Part shown: piece after piece, positions 24,508 to 33,949 of the stretch
Numbering within the stretch: the first letter of the stretch is position 1
Layout: every line of letters starts with the position of its first letter
Assembly (NCBI GenBank): GCA_019186945.1
Contig: JABAQJ010000002.1
Location: forward strand, 670,240-734,239
Direction: 5' to 3'
Source of the DNA: Gemmatimonadaceae bacterium
GTDB taxonomy: Bacteria > Gemmatimonadota > Gemmatimonadetes > Gemmatimonadales > Gemmatimonadaceae
Length of the DNA: 64,000 bases
The notes under the pieces: generated by a model
Databases searched by the model: none
Seen by the model: only the letters and a program-made list of their open reading frames with translations
What the model was told of the DNA's origin: nothing
Translations under genes and position numbers: made by a program

Positions 24508-27015
24508 TCAGCGCCAGGTCATCTCCTCTTCGTCGTCGCCGAAAGGATCACCCGGCGGGGCACGCAGAGCGGCAGTCGACGGTGGCACCTCGTGCTCGGT
24601 GAACCAGTACGCGATGTCCGCACCTGCTGCCGTCCAGTGCGCGCGATGGACGACGCTACCGGTCATCGCCTTCTGGCGAGCCAAGGTCTGGTAGCTGCGC
24701 AGTTTGAAGTCGGCCATGGCACGGACGTCCGGTGAGGCTTCCTTGTCCGCGGCGAGGAGGATGAGCCGGTCGATGAACGCGCGCTGACTCGTACGGAGCA
24801 GCGATGCGACCTTCCGGTCCGTTGGCTCCGGCTTCTGGATGGTTGCGCCAGCCAAGGCGTCGATCGTTTCCGAGAGCGTCAACGGATTCGTCCCGCGTGC
24901 GCCAAGAGCGATCAATCGGCCGGCGCGGTCGCGGTTCAGGACCAGGTCGACGACCATCTGGGCCAGTGTGCGTGCGGCACCCAGCTCATCGAAGATCGGC
25001 CGCGTACGCGATTGAAACAGTTCAACGCCACCGCTGTAACCCACGGGCGCCGGCGCCAGCAGAGCAAGGACCGTGTCCGGAATCGCCAGTTCGTCAGGAG
25101 TGATCGCATTCACCATCATGCCTAACGCCTGACGCTGCTGCGCCGCGCTCACCGGTCGAGTGGCGAACTGACCATCGCCTCTGACGGCATTGCTGTACTC
25201 GACACCGCCGATCGTCTTGGAGGCCGCGATCAGGGCCCAGCGGTGGAACAGGTACAGGTGCGCGAACCGGTCATGCAGCAGCGCAACCGGTTCCCCCGGA
25301 CGGATGTTCCGGAGGCCGAATCGCTTCATCGCCGCGCGCCGGACGTCGGTCTGGCGCTCGAGGAACTCGATGGCGGTGCTGCCGTCATCCCAGATGCTGA
25401 CGCGCGGGTCCGAGCCGCCCTCGGGTCGGCCGTCCTGATCCGTCAGGAACAGGAAGCCCTGTCGCAGCCCCTCGGTGGCGATCGCCGCGAGCGAATCCCG
25501 TTCGCTCTCCGGCGGGAAAATGCCATACGCCCAGCGTACCGCCCACACGTCGTAGGCGCCCGGCCCGACGGCGTAGGCATCCGACACGTCCACCTCGCCC
25601 TGCGCGTTCAGGCGCACGCGCGGCGCCGGATAGTCCATCAGCGAGCCACGCTCGTACGTGGATGCGATGTAATTGTGCGCCAGTCCGAGCGTGTGTCCGA
25701 TTTCATGCGCCGTCACCTGCCTGACGCGACCGAGAACGAAGTGCGTGTCCATTGGCGAAGGATCCGCCCCGAGCAGCGCCGCGTAGATGTTGTACGACGT
25801 GCGATTTCGATGCGAGTCCAGGTGGGCAACACCCTTGAGGTTCTCGCCGGTCCGCGGGTCACCTAACGAGCCGCCGAACGACCAGCCGCGCTCATTCCGG
25901 TTGATCCACAGAACCATGTTGTAACGCACGTCCATCGGGTCCGCACCTTCCGGCATGTCGCGCACGACGAAACCGCCGCGCAACCCTGCCCGATCGAAGG
26001 CTTCCTCCCAGAACTTCGCTCCGGTAACCGTCGCCGATCGTACCGGCTCGGGAATGCCGCGATCGACGTAATAGACGATCGGGTTCGCGATCGGCGAACC
26101 GGGATCGCGCGTATTCGTCCGCTCCAGACGGAACCGGGAGATCAAACGCTGCTCCATCCGTTCTTGCGGCGGCAGGCCGTAATCCTTGAACGTCGGTCCG
26201 AAGAAGCCGATGCGCGGATCGACGGCCCGCGGACGATACCCGTCGTCGGGCAGGCGTACGAACGAAAAATGCGCCCGCATCGTGAACGCTCGGCCATCCG
26301 GAGTGACGCGAGCAATGGTGTTTCCGGGCCGACCGCTGGCCACGAATGTCTGTGCGATTTCGATCTCGGTATTGTCCGGAAAGCCGTTCGTATTGGGACG
26401 GTATACGGTCGAGCGGTCGCGGGCGATTGCGTAGCTGCCTTCCTGGCTGCCCTGCAACCGCACACCCACGTCCAGCCAGTCGCGCATCAAGAAGTCCGTG
26501 GCATCGACGAGCAGACGGCCACCCTCCTCCGCCAGCACGGGGAGCGCGCCAACGGTACTCGGTGCGAACGACTCGGAGATGGCTTCGCGCTGGCCGGCCG
26601 TGGCCAGCGACGTGCGATACTGCCAGTTCTCGAACACGACCAGCACGCGATCGCCACGTCGGTCGAGTCTGGCAACGTTCTCGCTGCCGCCTCCGCCACG
26701 ATCGAAGCCGAGCGGATTCGATCCAAGTCCCGTCGTCTCCTGCGTGAAAAAGAGGAAGCGCAGAGTATCCGCAGGTACTTCGAGATAGATCTTGCCGTTC
26801 TTCTCGTCGAGGTACACGGGAATGAAGCCATTGCGCATCTCCATTCCCTGCGTGCGAGCGGCGATGGTTGTCGGTTGCCCTTGCGACGCTGAAGCCGCGC
26901 CCTGTTGCGCGCCAACTGACAGCGGCATGAGACCGATACCAAACGCAAGCAACAGCGGCCTGACGACGTGGCGAAGCGGGACTGGGCGATCTGTTACGGA
27001 CGCTGATGACGACAT
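24508..27015 (-). CDS. Zinc-dependent metalloprotease, DUF5117/DUF5118 type, exported
   Basis: The 835-residue protein starts with a signal peptide (cleavage near VGAQQG) and contains HEIGHTLGLAHN, the extended HExxHxxGxxH zinc site of metzincins, in the middle of the chain (around residue 450). The N-terminal domain has the IYLEVP and FFTQE patterns seen at the start of DUF5117/DUF5118 proteins, which are large secreted proteases of Gemmatimonadota, Bacteroidota and Acidobacteriota. ATG 27015 is chosen over 27087 because a signal peptide then starts soon after; neither has a good Shine-Dalgarno sequence. Substrate unknown. It is divergent from the dehydratase gene. Confidence 0.87.
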   Translation of the reverse strand: MSSSASVTDRPVPLRHVVRPLLLAFGIGLMPLSVGAQQGAASASQGQPTTIAARTQGMEMRNGFIPVYLDEKNGKIYLEVPADTLRFLFFTQETTGLGSNPLGFDRGGGGSENVARLDRRGDRVLVVFENWQYRTSLATAGQREAISESFAPSTVGALPVLAEEGGRLLVDATDFLMRDWLDVGVRLQGSQEGSYAIARDRSTVYRPNTNGFPDNTEIEIAQTFVASGRPGNTIARVTPDGRAFTMRAHFSFVRLPDDGYRPRAVDPRIGFFGPTFKDYGLPPQERMEQRLISRFRLERTNTRDPGSPIANPIVYYVDRGIPEPVRSATVTGAKFWEEAFDRAGLRGGFVVRDMPEGADPMDVRYNMVLWINRNERGWSFGGSLGDPRTGENLKGVAHLDSHRNRTSYNIYAALLGADPSPMDTHFVLGRVRQVTAHEIGHTLGLAHNYIASTYERGSLMDYPAPRVRLNAQGEVDVSDAYAVGPGAYDVWAVRWAYGIFPPESERDSLAAIATEGLRQGFLFLTDQDGRPEGGSDPRVSIWDDGSTAIEFLERQTDVRRAAMKRFGLRNIRPGEPVALLHDRFAHLYLFHRWALIAASKTIGGVEYSNAVRGDGQFATRPVSAAQQRQALGMMVNAITPDELAIPDTVLALLAPAPVGYSGGVELFQSRTRPIFDELGAARTLAQMVVDLVLNRDRAGRLIALGARGTNPLTLSETIDALAGATIQKPEPTDRKVASLLRTSQRAFIDRLILLAADKEASPDVRAMADFKLRSYQTLARQKAMTGSVVHRAHWTAAGADIAYWFTEHEVPPSTAALRAPPGDPFGDDEEEMTWR

Positions 27016-27145
27016 GAGGGGAAGCAGTTCGAGGATATGCGTCGTAGCAACCGTCCCGATTATCAGGCGCGCGACCGGCGGTGGCAAGGCGCGTCGCCAA
27101 CGCCGCGCTGCGACGGTTAGATTCGTGCCGTCGCGGACTCAGACC

Positions 27146-28141
27146 ATGCCCTCATCTTCATTCCAACCCGGCACGCGCGCGTGGCCGATTTCGCTTGACG
27201 ACGTGCGGGCCGCCGAAGCGCGCATCCGACCGTACCTTGCGCCGACCGCCTGCCATTCGTATCCCGTGCTGGACGCCGAAGTTGGGAGCGGGATCCGGGT
27301 GCGGGTCAAGCACGAGAACTTCCAGCCCACGGGTTCGTTCAAGATCCGCAACGGCGTGTCCTTCATGACCGCGCTGACGGCAGAGCAGCGGGCACGGGGC
27401 GTCGTGGCAGCGACACGCGGCAACCATGGGCTTGGCGTCGCCTTCGCCGGACAGGCCCTTGGCGTGCGGACGACCATTTGCGTGCCGGTTGGCAACAACC
27501 CGGACAAGAACGCGGGAATGACGGCGTTAGGCGCTCGCCTGATCGAGGACGGCAGGGATTACGATGATGCCGTGCTCGTCGCCGAGCGGATCGTGAGGGA
27601 GGAGAGCGCGACCATCGCCCATTCGACAAACGACAGGACCGTTGTAGCTGGCGCCGGTACGCTGACGCTCGAACTGATCGGGCAGTGTCGGTCGCTCGAC
27701 GCGATGGTGCTCGCCGTCGGAGGCGGCTCGCAGGCCGTTGGCGCCATGACCGTGCTGCGCGCTCTTCGGCCGGGGACACCAGTCTATGCCGTTCAGGCGG
27801 AGGGAGCGTCGGCCGCCCATGACGGCGTGCGGGCCGGACACCCGGTGAGCTACCCGTCCTGCAACACCTTCGCCGACGGCCTGGCGACGCGAAGTACGTA
27901 CGATCTGACGTTCCCTGCCCTGCTGGACGGCCTGGCGGATTTCATCACCGTCACTGACGCGGAGATCGCTCACGCAATGCGGGTGCTGTTGCGGACCACG
28001 CATTCGCTGGTAGAGCCCGCCGGCGCGGCCGGGCTCGCGGGTCTGTTGCGCCTGCGGGAAACGCTGGCTGGCAAGACCGTGTCGATCGTCCTCAGCGGGG
28101 CGAACGTGGACGAAGCGACTCTGAGGCACGTCCTGTCGTAG
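27146..28141 (+). CDS. PLP-dependent threonine dehydratase-like enzyme
   Basis: The 331-residue protein is a fold-type II PLP enzyme. It contains GSFKIRNG, whose Lys would form the Schiff base, ATRGNHGLGVAFAGQ around the substrate-carboxylate site, and AVGGGSQAVGA, the Gly loop for the PLP phosphate. No C-terminal ACT regulatory domain is present, as in catabolic or EutB-like dehydratases. The likely reaction is dehydration or deamination of threonine, serine or a hydroxylated amino acid; serine racemase and hydroxyectoine EutB are alternatives. ATG 27146 is chosen because the aligned enzyme starts there; an upstream frame to 26792 overlaps the protease gene. Confidence 0.82.
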   Translation: MPSSSFQPGTRAWPISLDDVRAAEARIRPYLAPTACHSYPVLDAEVGSGIRVRVKHENFQPTGSFKIRNGVSFMTALTAEQRARGVVAATRGNHGLGVAFAGQALGVRTTICVPVGNNPDKNAGMTALGARLIEDGRDYDDAVLVAERIVREESATIAHSTNDRTVVAGAGTLTLELIGQCRSLDAMVLAVGGGSQAVGAMTVLRALRPGTPVYAVQAEGASAAHDGVRAGHPVSYPSCNTFADGLATRSTYDLTFPALLDGLADFITVTDAEIAHAMRVLLRTTHSLVEPAGAAGLAGLLRLRETLAGKTVSIVLSGANVDEATLRHVLS

Positions 28142-28270
28142 CGTCCGCTGCCGGCAGCGTATCGGGCCGGCCGATCGGGTTCTGCCGCCGCGGGCCGGCG
28201 CTTTCTTGCGAACCGATACTGTGACGCACATGACGCCGACATGGTCGCGCCGCCAGGCCCGCGGTTGGCA

Positions 28271-29101
28271 TCACCGCGGTCGCTCGGCGAAAGCCCCACT
28301 GACGATCGGTGTCGTGGTGGGCTGCGGTGACCCACCTGCCGGTTCCTGGGTGACCGCGCCGATCGCGATCCGGAGCCCGGGCGGCACCGCCGCCGCGATG
28401 CGTCCCTCCCCCGAGGCGCTGGTATTGAACGTGCCTAGCGACACCGGCGGTCTTCCGGCAGCGATGCCCCACAACTGCCAGGTTCGTCCCTTCTGGACCG
28501 CCGGCAGGTTGGACGCGACCAACGCGACTCGAGCCGCGGTCCTGTTCCAGAACATCAATCCGGAAGCCGAACCAACAGCCGCCGTAAGTCGCGCCGACTC
28601 GACGTCGGGTCCGATCAACACGCCGAGCAGCGAGTCGCGCGATGCGAGGTCGGTACGGAGAGCCGAATTGGCGCGCGAAAGCGCCGTCGCCGCCGACGCG
28701 CGTTCCCGGTAGCGATTCTGCATGACGGCGGCCAGGATCAGCGACGCCGCGAGCGCTGACCATGCGAACCCGTCGGGGAAGCGCCACCGTGACGGCGATG
28801 CGCGCATGGGAACGGGTCGGAGCGATGTCGCAGGCGATTCCCGCCGCTGTGCATCCGCGAGGCGTGGCGCGATCGGGCGTACGGCCCTGGCATCGGAGAC
28901 GATCCGTTCGCGCAACGTCGGTGGCGGAGCGACTGGGCGTACCGCCAGCGCCAACATCCCCGCGACTTCACGCAATTCTGCAACCTCACGCTGCAGCTCC
29001 GCCGAGTCGTTCAGCGCCAGCTCGAAGGCCAGCCGTTCCTGCTCTTCGAGCGCGCCCAGCACATAGGCGGTGGCGTCCTCGGTGCGGTCGCGCGGTATCA
29101 T
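28271..29101 (-). CDS. Anti-sigma factor, RskA-like
   Basis: The 276-residue protein has an acidic N-terminal cytoplasmic part (AYVLGALEEQERLAFELALN, a typical anti-sigma start), a TM helix near residues 108-128, and an extracytoplasmic domain like the RskA C-terminal module (GRTWQLWGIAAGRPPVSLG). No zinc-binding HxxxCxxC motif is present. It would hold the cognate ECF sigma factor at the membrane until cleaved. Its ATG overlaps the sigma stop by 4 bp, which is the usual sigma/anti-sigma arrangement. Regulated proteolysis is inferred from the family. Confidence 0.88.
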   Translation of the reverse strand: MIPRDRTEDATAYVLGALEEQERLAFELALNDSAELQREVAELREVAGMLALAVRPVAPPPTLRERIVSDARAVRPIAPRLADAQRRESPATSLRPVPMRASPSRWRFPDGFAWSALAASLILAAVMQNRYRERASAATALSRANSALRTDLASRDSLLGVLIGPDVESARLTAAVGSASGLMFWNRTAARVALVASNLPAVQKGRTWQLWGIAAGRPPVSLGTFNTSASGEGRIAAAVPPGLRIAIGAVTQEPAGGSPQPTTTPIVSGAFAERPR

Positions 29102-29700
29102 GAGAACGAATCTGCCAGCGGTCGTAACCGCTGCCGGAGTTTCTCCATACCGGCTCGCAAGCGCGTTCTTACGGTGCCAGACGTCTCCAGCAGACGATCG
29201 GCGATCTCGGTACGGGACAGTCCATCGAAGTACGCCAGCTCCAGGACCGTCCGCTGGATATGGGGCAGGCTGGCGAGGGAATGGCAGACGGCCGTGCGGG
29301 TCTCCGACAGCTCGATCAGGTGACCGGCGCTGGTCACTGAGTTCGACGCAACCGGCGTTTCAGCGCCAACGCTCAGCGTCACTGCCCGATCGAACGCACG
29401 AGGCCTTCGCCGTCGCGATCCGATGAAATCGAGCGATCGTGAGCGCACGATCGCCGTCAGCCAGGCACGAACGTTTCCGCGAACGGCGCCGCTGGTGGCC
29501 GCCGACCGCCAGACCTGCGCGAACGCATCGGCAACGACATCCTCGGCGTCGGAAGGATCCGACACGATCGCGGAAGCGAGCGAAAACGCCAAGCCACCGT
29601 GGCAATCGAATAACTCCCCCAACGCACGCTCGTCGCCGGCGATAATGCGCGCGAGGAGGGCGCGCTCCGCGCTGTGGGGACTGTCCGTGGTCGTCGTCAT
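29098..29700 (-). CDS. ECF-type RNA polymerase sigma factor
   Basis: The 200-residue protein shows sigma region 2 (LGELFDCHGGLAFSLASAIV followed by the acidic DAEDVVADAFAQVW) and region 4 with its helix-turn-helix (LSRTEIADRLLETSGTVRTR). Length is typical of ECF sigmas. ATG 29700 is chosen because the residues after it (TTTTDSPHS) lead into region 2 at the usual distance; the open frame runs 91 codons further upstream to overlap the hybrid-kinase stop, but that part is Arg/Pro-rich and sigma-unlike. It is coupled to the downstream anti-sigma gene by an ATGA overlap. SigK/RskA-type autoregulation is likely. Confidence 0.88.
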   Translation of the reverse strand: MTTTTDSPHSAERALLARIIAGDERALGELFDCHGGLAFSLASAIVSDPSDAEDVVADAFAQVWRSAATSGAVRGNVRAWLTAIVRSRSLDFIGSRRRRPRAFDRAVTLSVGAETPVASNSVTSAGHLIELSETRTAVCHSLASLPHIQRTVLELAYFDGLSRTEIADRLLETSGTVRTRLRAGMEKLRQRLRPLADSFS

Positions 29701-29969
29701 CGCCTGAGCGCGCGAGGAGTCGGTCGATATGGCGCTTGCAACTTGCCGTTCCCTGTTCGAGAGCGCAACGACCGCTCGCCGTCCAGGTCGTGTGGGCGGG
29801 GCGTCGCGCGCCGTCCCCGACGATCGTTCGGGCATGGATCGGACCCTGGGAACGGATCGCATGCAGATGACAGGACGCGACCAGGCAGGCCGGCCGCGCC
29901 ACGCGCCAAGCGGTCGTACGGATCCCACATCGCCCACCGTCCGTGCTGGCCTCGATCCAATCGGCGGTC

Positions 29970-31577
29970 TCATTCGGGTATCGGCGCATCATGCAGCACG
30001 CGCCTGACCGTGGCGAGGAGGGCCTCCGCGGAGAACGGCTTCTGGAGGAACGGGATCCTGGCGTCGAGCCCAGGCGTCGCGACGGCGTTGTCGGGGAAGC
30101 CGGACATCATCAGCACGCGCAATCGCGGGTGGACGCCCCGCATGGCGTGCGCCAGATCTCGACCGTTCATCCCCGGCATGACGACGTCGCTTACGAGGAG
30201 GTCTGGCGGCTCGCCGAGCTCGGTCGCCAGCCGCAACGCCTCCCGTGCGTCCGCCGATGTCAGGACGCGGTAACCGCCTCGCTGCAGGGATCGTGCGGTC
30301 ATGCGACGGACCGGCTCGTCGTCGTCGACGACGAGAATCGTGGTCGGGGAGTCGCCGGCCGGCACTGGCGCTTTTCGAACAGGCGCTCGAATGGTCGCGG
30401 ATTGACCGGCGACCGGCAGGTAGATGGCGAACGCGCTCCCTGCCCCCGGCACGCTGTCCACCCAGACGAATCCGCCGCTCTGTTTGACGATGCCATACAC
30501 CATGGCTAGTCCCAGGCCGGTACCGCGGCCGCGTTCCTTTGTGGTGAAAAATGGCTCGAAGACCCTGGCTCTCGTAGCGGCATCCATTCCGGCCCCGCTA
30601 TCGAGCACGCGGAGGCGCGCGTAACGACCCACTGCCATCGGAGCCAAGCGTGCCGCGCGCTCCGTCGTCACGTCCACCTGGTCCGTCTCGATGCGCAGCC
30701 GACCGCCTTCAGGCATCGACTCCCGCGCGTTCATCGCCAGTTGCAACAACGCGATCCTGAGCTGGCGGGCATCCACGAGCGCGGGCTCGCACGCGGGATC
30801 GAGGTCAGTCTGCAGCTCGATATCGGGGCCGAGAGCTGTCCGCACGTCTGCCACGTTCGCCTGGACGAACGAAACAAGGGAGACCGCCTCGGGCCTGAGC
30901 TGCTGCCGGCGACTGAACGCAAGCAACTGCTGCGTCAGCGCGGCCGCCCGTTTCGCCGCTCCCACGATCTCTTCCAGTCCGCCGCGTGCCTCGTCGTCCA
31001 GGTTCTCGTCCATCAGCAACAGCTCGGCGTTCCCGCTCACCACCGTGAGGAGGTTGTTGTAGTCGTGAGCGACGCCGCCGGCGAGACGAGCGATGGCTTC
31101 GATATGCTGTGCCTGATGCAGCTGACGGAGCGACTCCTCCTGCGCAGCGACGCTTCGTGCCGTGAGCACGAGCCCGCCCACATCGGCGTGCGACAGCAGA
31201 CCACGGATGGTTGCGTCATGCAGCCGCCAGTGGCCAGCGCGCGTCTGGGTACGAAAGGCGACATCCACCTGCTGCCCGAGCGCCCCAACGGCGGCGCTGT
31301 GGACGGCAGCCGCAACGAGTGCCCGATCGTCCTCATGGACGAGTTCCGCAAGGGATTTACCGGCCAACGCTCCCGGCGGATAACCGAACACGTGGCGCGA
31401 CGCCGGATTGGCGATGCGGATTCCCGCGTCGCGATCGAGGATGACCACCGCATCGGCGCCATAGTCGTACAGGGCACGGAACAGGCGATCGTCGCGTCGA
31501 TCAACGCGCGCTGCGCCAGCGCCGTGACGTGTCTCGTTCGCGCGCGCGTCAGGATTCACAGGCTTGGGCCTCCACAC
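29970..31577 (-). CDS. PAS-containing hybrid histidine kinase
   Basis: The 535-residue soluble protein has a PAS domain (residues about 30-150), HisKA with GGVAHDYNNLLTVVSG as H-box, a HATPase with LQLAMNARESMP as N-box and GTGLGLAMVYG as G2, and a C-terminal receiver with LLVSDVVMPGMNG. No TM helix or extracellular sensor is seen, so the stimulus is probably cytosolic. The start is GTG at 31577, without a strong Shine-Dalgarno sequence. The ECF sigma gene follows on the same strand after a 269-bp gap; a functional link is possible but unproven. Confidence 0.85.
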   Translation of the reverse strand: MWRPKPVNPDARANETRHGAGAARVDRRDDRLFRALYDYGADAVVILDRDAGIRIANPASRHVFGYPPGALAGKSLAELVHEDDRALVAAAVHSAAVGALGQQVDVAFRTQTRAGHWRLHDATIRGLLSHADVGGLVLTARSVAAQEESLRQLHQAQHIEAIARLAGGVAHDYNNLLTVVSGNAELLLMDENLDDEARGGLEEIVGAAKRAAALTQQLLAFSRRQQLRPEAVSLVSFVQANVADVRTALGPDIELQTDLDPACEPALVDARQLRIALLQLAMNARESMPEGGRLRIETDQVDVTTERAARLAPMAVGRYARLRVLDSGAGMDAATRARVFEPFFTTKERGRGTGLGLAMVYGIVKQSGGFVWVDSVPGAGSAFAIYLPVAGQSATIRAPVRKAPVPAGDSPTTILVVDDDEPVRRMTARSLQRGGYRVLTSADAREALRLATELGEPPDLLVSDVVMPGMNGRDLAHAMRGVHPRLRVLMMSGFPDNAVATPGLDARIPFLQKPFSAEALLATVRRVLHDAPIPE

Positions 31578-31661
31578 CGGTATTGCCGAGCTGTAAGCTG
31601 TCGCTCGGGCGGCGCGCGCGGCGTGACGGCCCTCACGAACGAAACACGGGGATTCCTTGAC

Positions 31662-32060
31662 ATGTCGACCGGCGAGGATCGCGACGTCCGATTGGACAAA
31701 TGGTTGTGGGCAGCACGCTTTTTCAAGACACGTTCGCTGGCAGCGGAAGCGATCGATGGCGGCAAGGTCGACGTGAACGATGAGCGTGCGAAGCGTTCAC
31801 GTGCGATTCGTGCCGGCGATCGGATTCGCATCCGGCAACCGCCGTTCGTCCGGGAGATCCAGGTGCGTGCCTTATCCGACCAGCGCGGCCCTGCTGCGGT
31901 GGCGACCGCCCTCTACGTCGAGACGCCGGACAGTCAGCGGGCGCGGGAGGCGCTGGCGCTTCAGCTCAAGGCGCTTGGGTCGCCGGCGTTTCGCGATCGC
32001 GGGAAACCGGGGAAGAAGGATCGACGGAACATCAACCGACTGCGTGGCCGCGACGACTAA
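31662..32060 (+). CDS. hslR: S4-domain ribosome-associated protein, Hsp15-like
   Basis: The 132-residue protein has an N-terminal S4 RNA-binding domain with RLDKWLWAARFFKTRSLA and GGKVDVNDERAK, then RIRAGDRIRIRQPP. The C-terminal part is Lys/Arg-rich with GKKDRRNINRLRG. That is the layout of Hsp15 (HslR), which binds the nascent-chain-carrying 50S subunit and helps to recycle it. The ATG at 31662 follows a short leader after GATTCCTTGAC, with no strong Shine-Dalgarno sequence. It is convergent with the racemase gene, 28 bp apart. Other S4 tRNA-binding proteins are a less likely alternative. Confidence 0.85.
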   Translation: MSTGEDRDVRLDKWLWAARFFKTRSLAAEAIDGGKVDVNDERAKRSRAIRAGDRIRIRQPPFVREIQVRALSDQRGPAAVATALYVETPDSQRAREALALQLKALGSPAFRDRGKPGKKDRRNINRLRGRDD

Positions 32061-32088
32061 GACGCCAGTTCGGAGCCGGCCCGCCAGC

Positions 32089-33300
32089 TCACACCACGAA
32101 CCGCGGCAGAGTCGCTCCAAGGTGCATCAGGACGTCGTAGACCGAAACTCCGACCCCTCCCGCAAGCGCGTTCGGGTGGATCGCGGGATCGTCGGGGCCT
32201 AACGCGGTCACGACGTCGCCAACGGTCACACTAGTGGTGTCTCCGAGATTCACTATCGAATGACTGGCGCTTACCGCGCCTATCACCGGGTACGTCCGTC
32301 CGCCAATCAGCACGCGGCCGCCCTGCACGGCGCGCCGGGGGTACCCGTCGGCGTGCCCAACGGGAATCGTCGCTATCCAGGTGGCGGAATCGGCTGTGAA
32401 GCGCCGCCCGTAGCTGACAGTGTCTCCGGCACGGAGCCGTTCCACCCGCACCACGCGTGCCTTGAGCCGGAAGGCAACGGTCAGTTGTGCGATGGAACGC
32501 TCGCTCCCGTCATCGGTGGGATACGCGCCGAACAACGCGATGCCGGGGCGGACCGCGTCGAGGAGTACCGCCCGATTGTTGAACACGGCATGCGATGACG
32601 CGGCATGAAGCGGTCCCGTTGGGATGCCGTCGGCACGCGCCGCGGCCGCCAGCTCAGACAACCGGTGCGCCTGCTCCAGATCGAATGCCGGATCCTCGGT
32701 CAACTCGGTAAACGTGCCGGCGACGCTCAACCGCGGTATCCGCGCCAACTCGCGCAGCACGGGAAGGGCAGTGCGATACGGAAGTCCCATGCGACTCATT
32801 CCGGTATCGATGTAATACTGGACGCGCGCCTCCCCTCCGGCTCTCCTCATGGCCGTGACCAGTCTGGCGCCGACATCCGGCACGCAGGCGGAGAGCGTGA
32901 TGCGACTCCGCAGCAGCGCCTCGCCTTCGGCGTCGTCGAAGATCGCCAGCAGCAGGATGGGCTTCCGGATCCCGGCCTCACGGAGTGCCAGCGCCTCGGC
33001 CACCTTGACGACTCCGAAGCCGCTCACGCCCGGCAGACTATCGAGCGTGCGCGCGACTTCCGCCAGCCCCAACCCGTAGCCGTTGTTCTTCACCACGGCG
33101 ACGATCGGCCGGCCGCCGGCAAGCGTAGAGAGCACCGAGACGTTCGTGCGTAGCGCCGCCGGATCGACCTCGATCCACGGCTCGAACCGATCGGGAGGAA
33201 CGTCGGTCGGCGGCGCCGCGTCACCCTCCCGAGCCAACCGCGGTCCCGCCAGCGACGCTGCCGTCAACCCGACAACGAACTGGCGACGCGAAACGGACAC
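32089..33300 (-). CDS. alr: Alanine racemase with twin-arginine signal
   Basis: The 403-residue protein opens with SRRQFVVGLTAASLAG, a Tat-like signal, then a PLP racemase. The N-terminal barrel has VVKNNGYGLG with the PLP Lys, and the C-terminal domain has VSYGRRF with the catalytic Tyr and VGHADGYPRRA. The expected reaction is L/D-alanine interconversion, but export suggests a periplasmic broad-spectrum racemase. GTG at 33300 is chosen because it gives a twin-arginine motif near the start; the lectin-like gene's stop is 1 nt upstream, so the two are coupled. The upstream frame extends further, overlapping that gene. Tat export is predicted only by signal. Confidence 0.85.
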   Translation of the reverse strand: MSVSRRQFVVGLTAASLAGPRLAREGDAAPPTDVPPDRFEPWIEVDPAALRTNVSVLSTLAGGRPIVAVVKNNGYGLGLAEVARTLDSLPGVSGFGVVKVAEALALREAGIRKPILLLAIFDDAEGEALLRSRITLSACVPDVGARLVTAMRRAGGEARVQYYIDTGMSRMGLPYRTALPVLRELARIPRLSVAGTFTELTEDPAFDLEQAHRLSELAAAARADGIPTGPLHAASSHAVFNNRAVLLDAVRPGIALFGAYPTDDGSERSIAQLTVAFRLKARVVRVERLRAGDTVSYGRRFTADSATWIATIPVGHADGYPRRAVQGGRVLIGGRTYPVIGAVSASHSIVNLGDTTSVTVGDVVTALGPDDPAIHPNALAGGVGVSVYDVLMHLGATLPRFVV

Positions 33301-33301
33301 C

Positions 33302-33949
33302 TCAGGTGCCGAAGCAGTAGAACAGTCCGTTCCCGCCCGACGACTGCAGATTCTGCTGGCTGCAGCCACGGGATGGATGCGCCGAGTTCCACGACGTGGG
33401 ATTGGCTCCGCCACCCTGGCGGTCATGATGACCGACGATCGCGCTGCCGGCATCGGAACTCGTCCAGTTCCGGCACGTCGTATCGGTTGTGTCTGACGAG
33501 ACGGTTCCGTCGAGCTTAGACCCGGTGAGAATGTCGTGCATGTTCGGCGTATCCCCTCGACCGTTGACCGCTGCGCCTTTCTCCGTAAGGCTGGTTTCCT
33601 TGCCCAGCTTGTTGTTGTCGCTGTGAAGGTCCGCCACGTTCCTCGCAACCATCACGCCTCTGGCGTTGTACCACGGACCCGGACCAATGCGATCGCGTGC
33701 GTTGACGGCTGCGTGACCGTTGCCAGCGGTCGCACTCAGATAAGCATGCCACGAGGCGCCGGTTACACCGGCCGCCTCGGCCAGCGCTTGGCAATGTCGG
33801 TCCGCGCCCTCGAGACCACCCAGGTCAGCCCCTTTGCCCGAGCCCGCGCTCGTGATGAAGAAGCTCATGTGTGGCGCTTGTGCTCCCGCGGATGCAGAAA
33901 CGCAGGAGAGCACGGCGACCACGGACGCAACAGGAAGGGCCATGCGCAT
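33302..33949 (-). CDS. Secreted lectin-like protein of unknown ligand
   Basis: The 215-residue protein has a Sec signal peptide (MRMALPVASVVAVLSCVSAS) and a mature domain starting MSFFITSAGSGKGADLGG, with HCQALAEAAG, a WHAYLSATAG segment, and Cys near the C-terminus (TTCRNW, SRGCSQQNL, FYCFGT). Gemmatimonadota and proteobacteria encode similar proteins annotated as lectins, with a collagen-XV/endostatin-like fold. The ATG at 33949 has GGAGG 6 nt upstream. It is the first gene of a coupled pair with the alanine racemase. Binding of a cell-surface glycan is inferred from family labels only. Confidence 0.72.
   Translation of the reverse strand: MRMALPVASVVAVLSCVSASAGAQAPHMSFFITSAGSGKGADLGGLEGADRHCQALAEAAGVTGASWHAYLSATAGNGHAAVNARDRIGPGPWYNARGVMVARNVADLHSDNNKLGKETSLTEKGAAVNGRGDTPNMHDILTGSKLDGTVSSDTTDTTCRNWTSSDAGSAIVGHHDRQGGGANPTSWNSAHPSRGCSQQNLQSSGGNGLFYCFGT

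Noticed and set aside
28142..28270. GC-rich inverted stretches between the dehydratase and anti-sigma genes as a bidirectional terminator
   Set aside because: Pairing is imperfect and no T-run follows on either strand.
29701..29973. Extended N-terminus of the ECF sigma factor
   Set aside because: The 91 residues are Arg/Pro-rich and unlike sigma factors; ATG 29700 gives the normal length. Kept as a low-interest finding.
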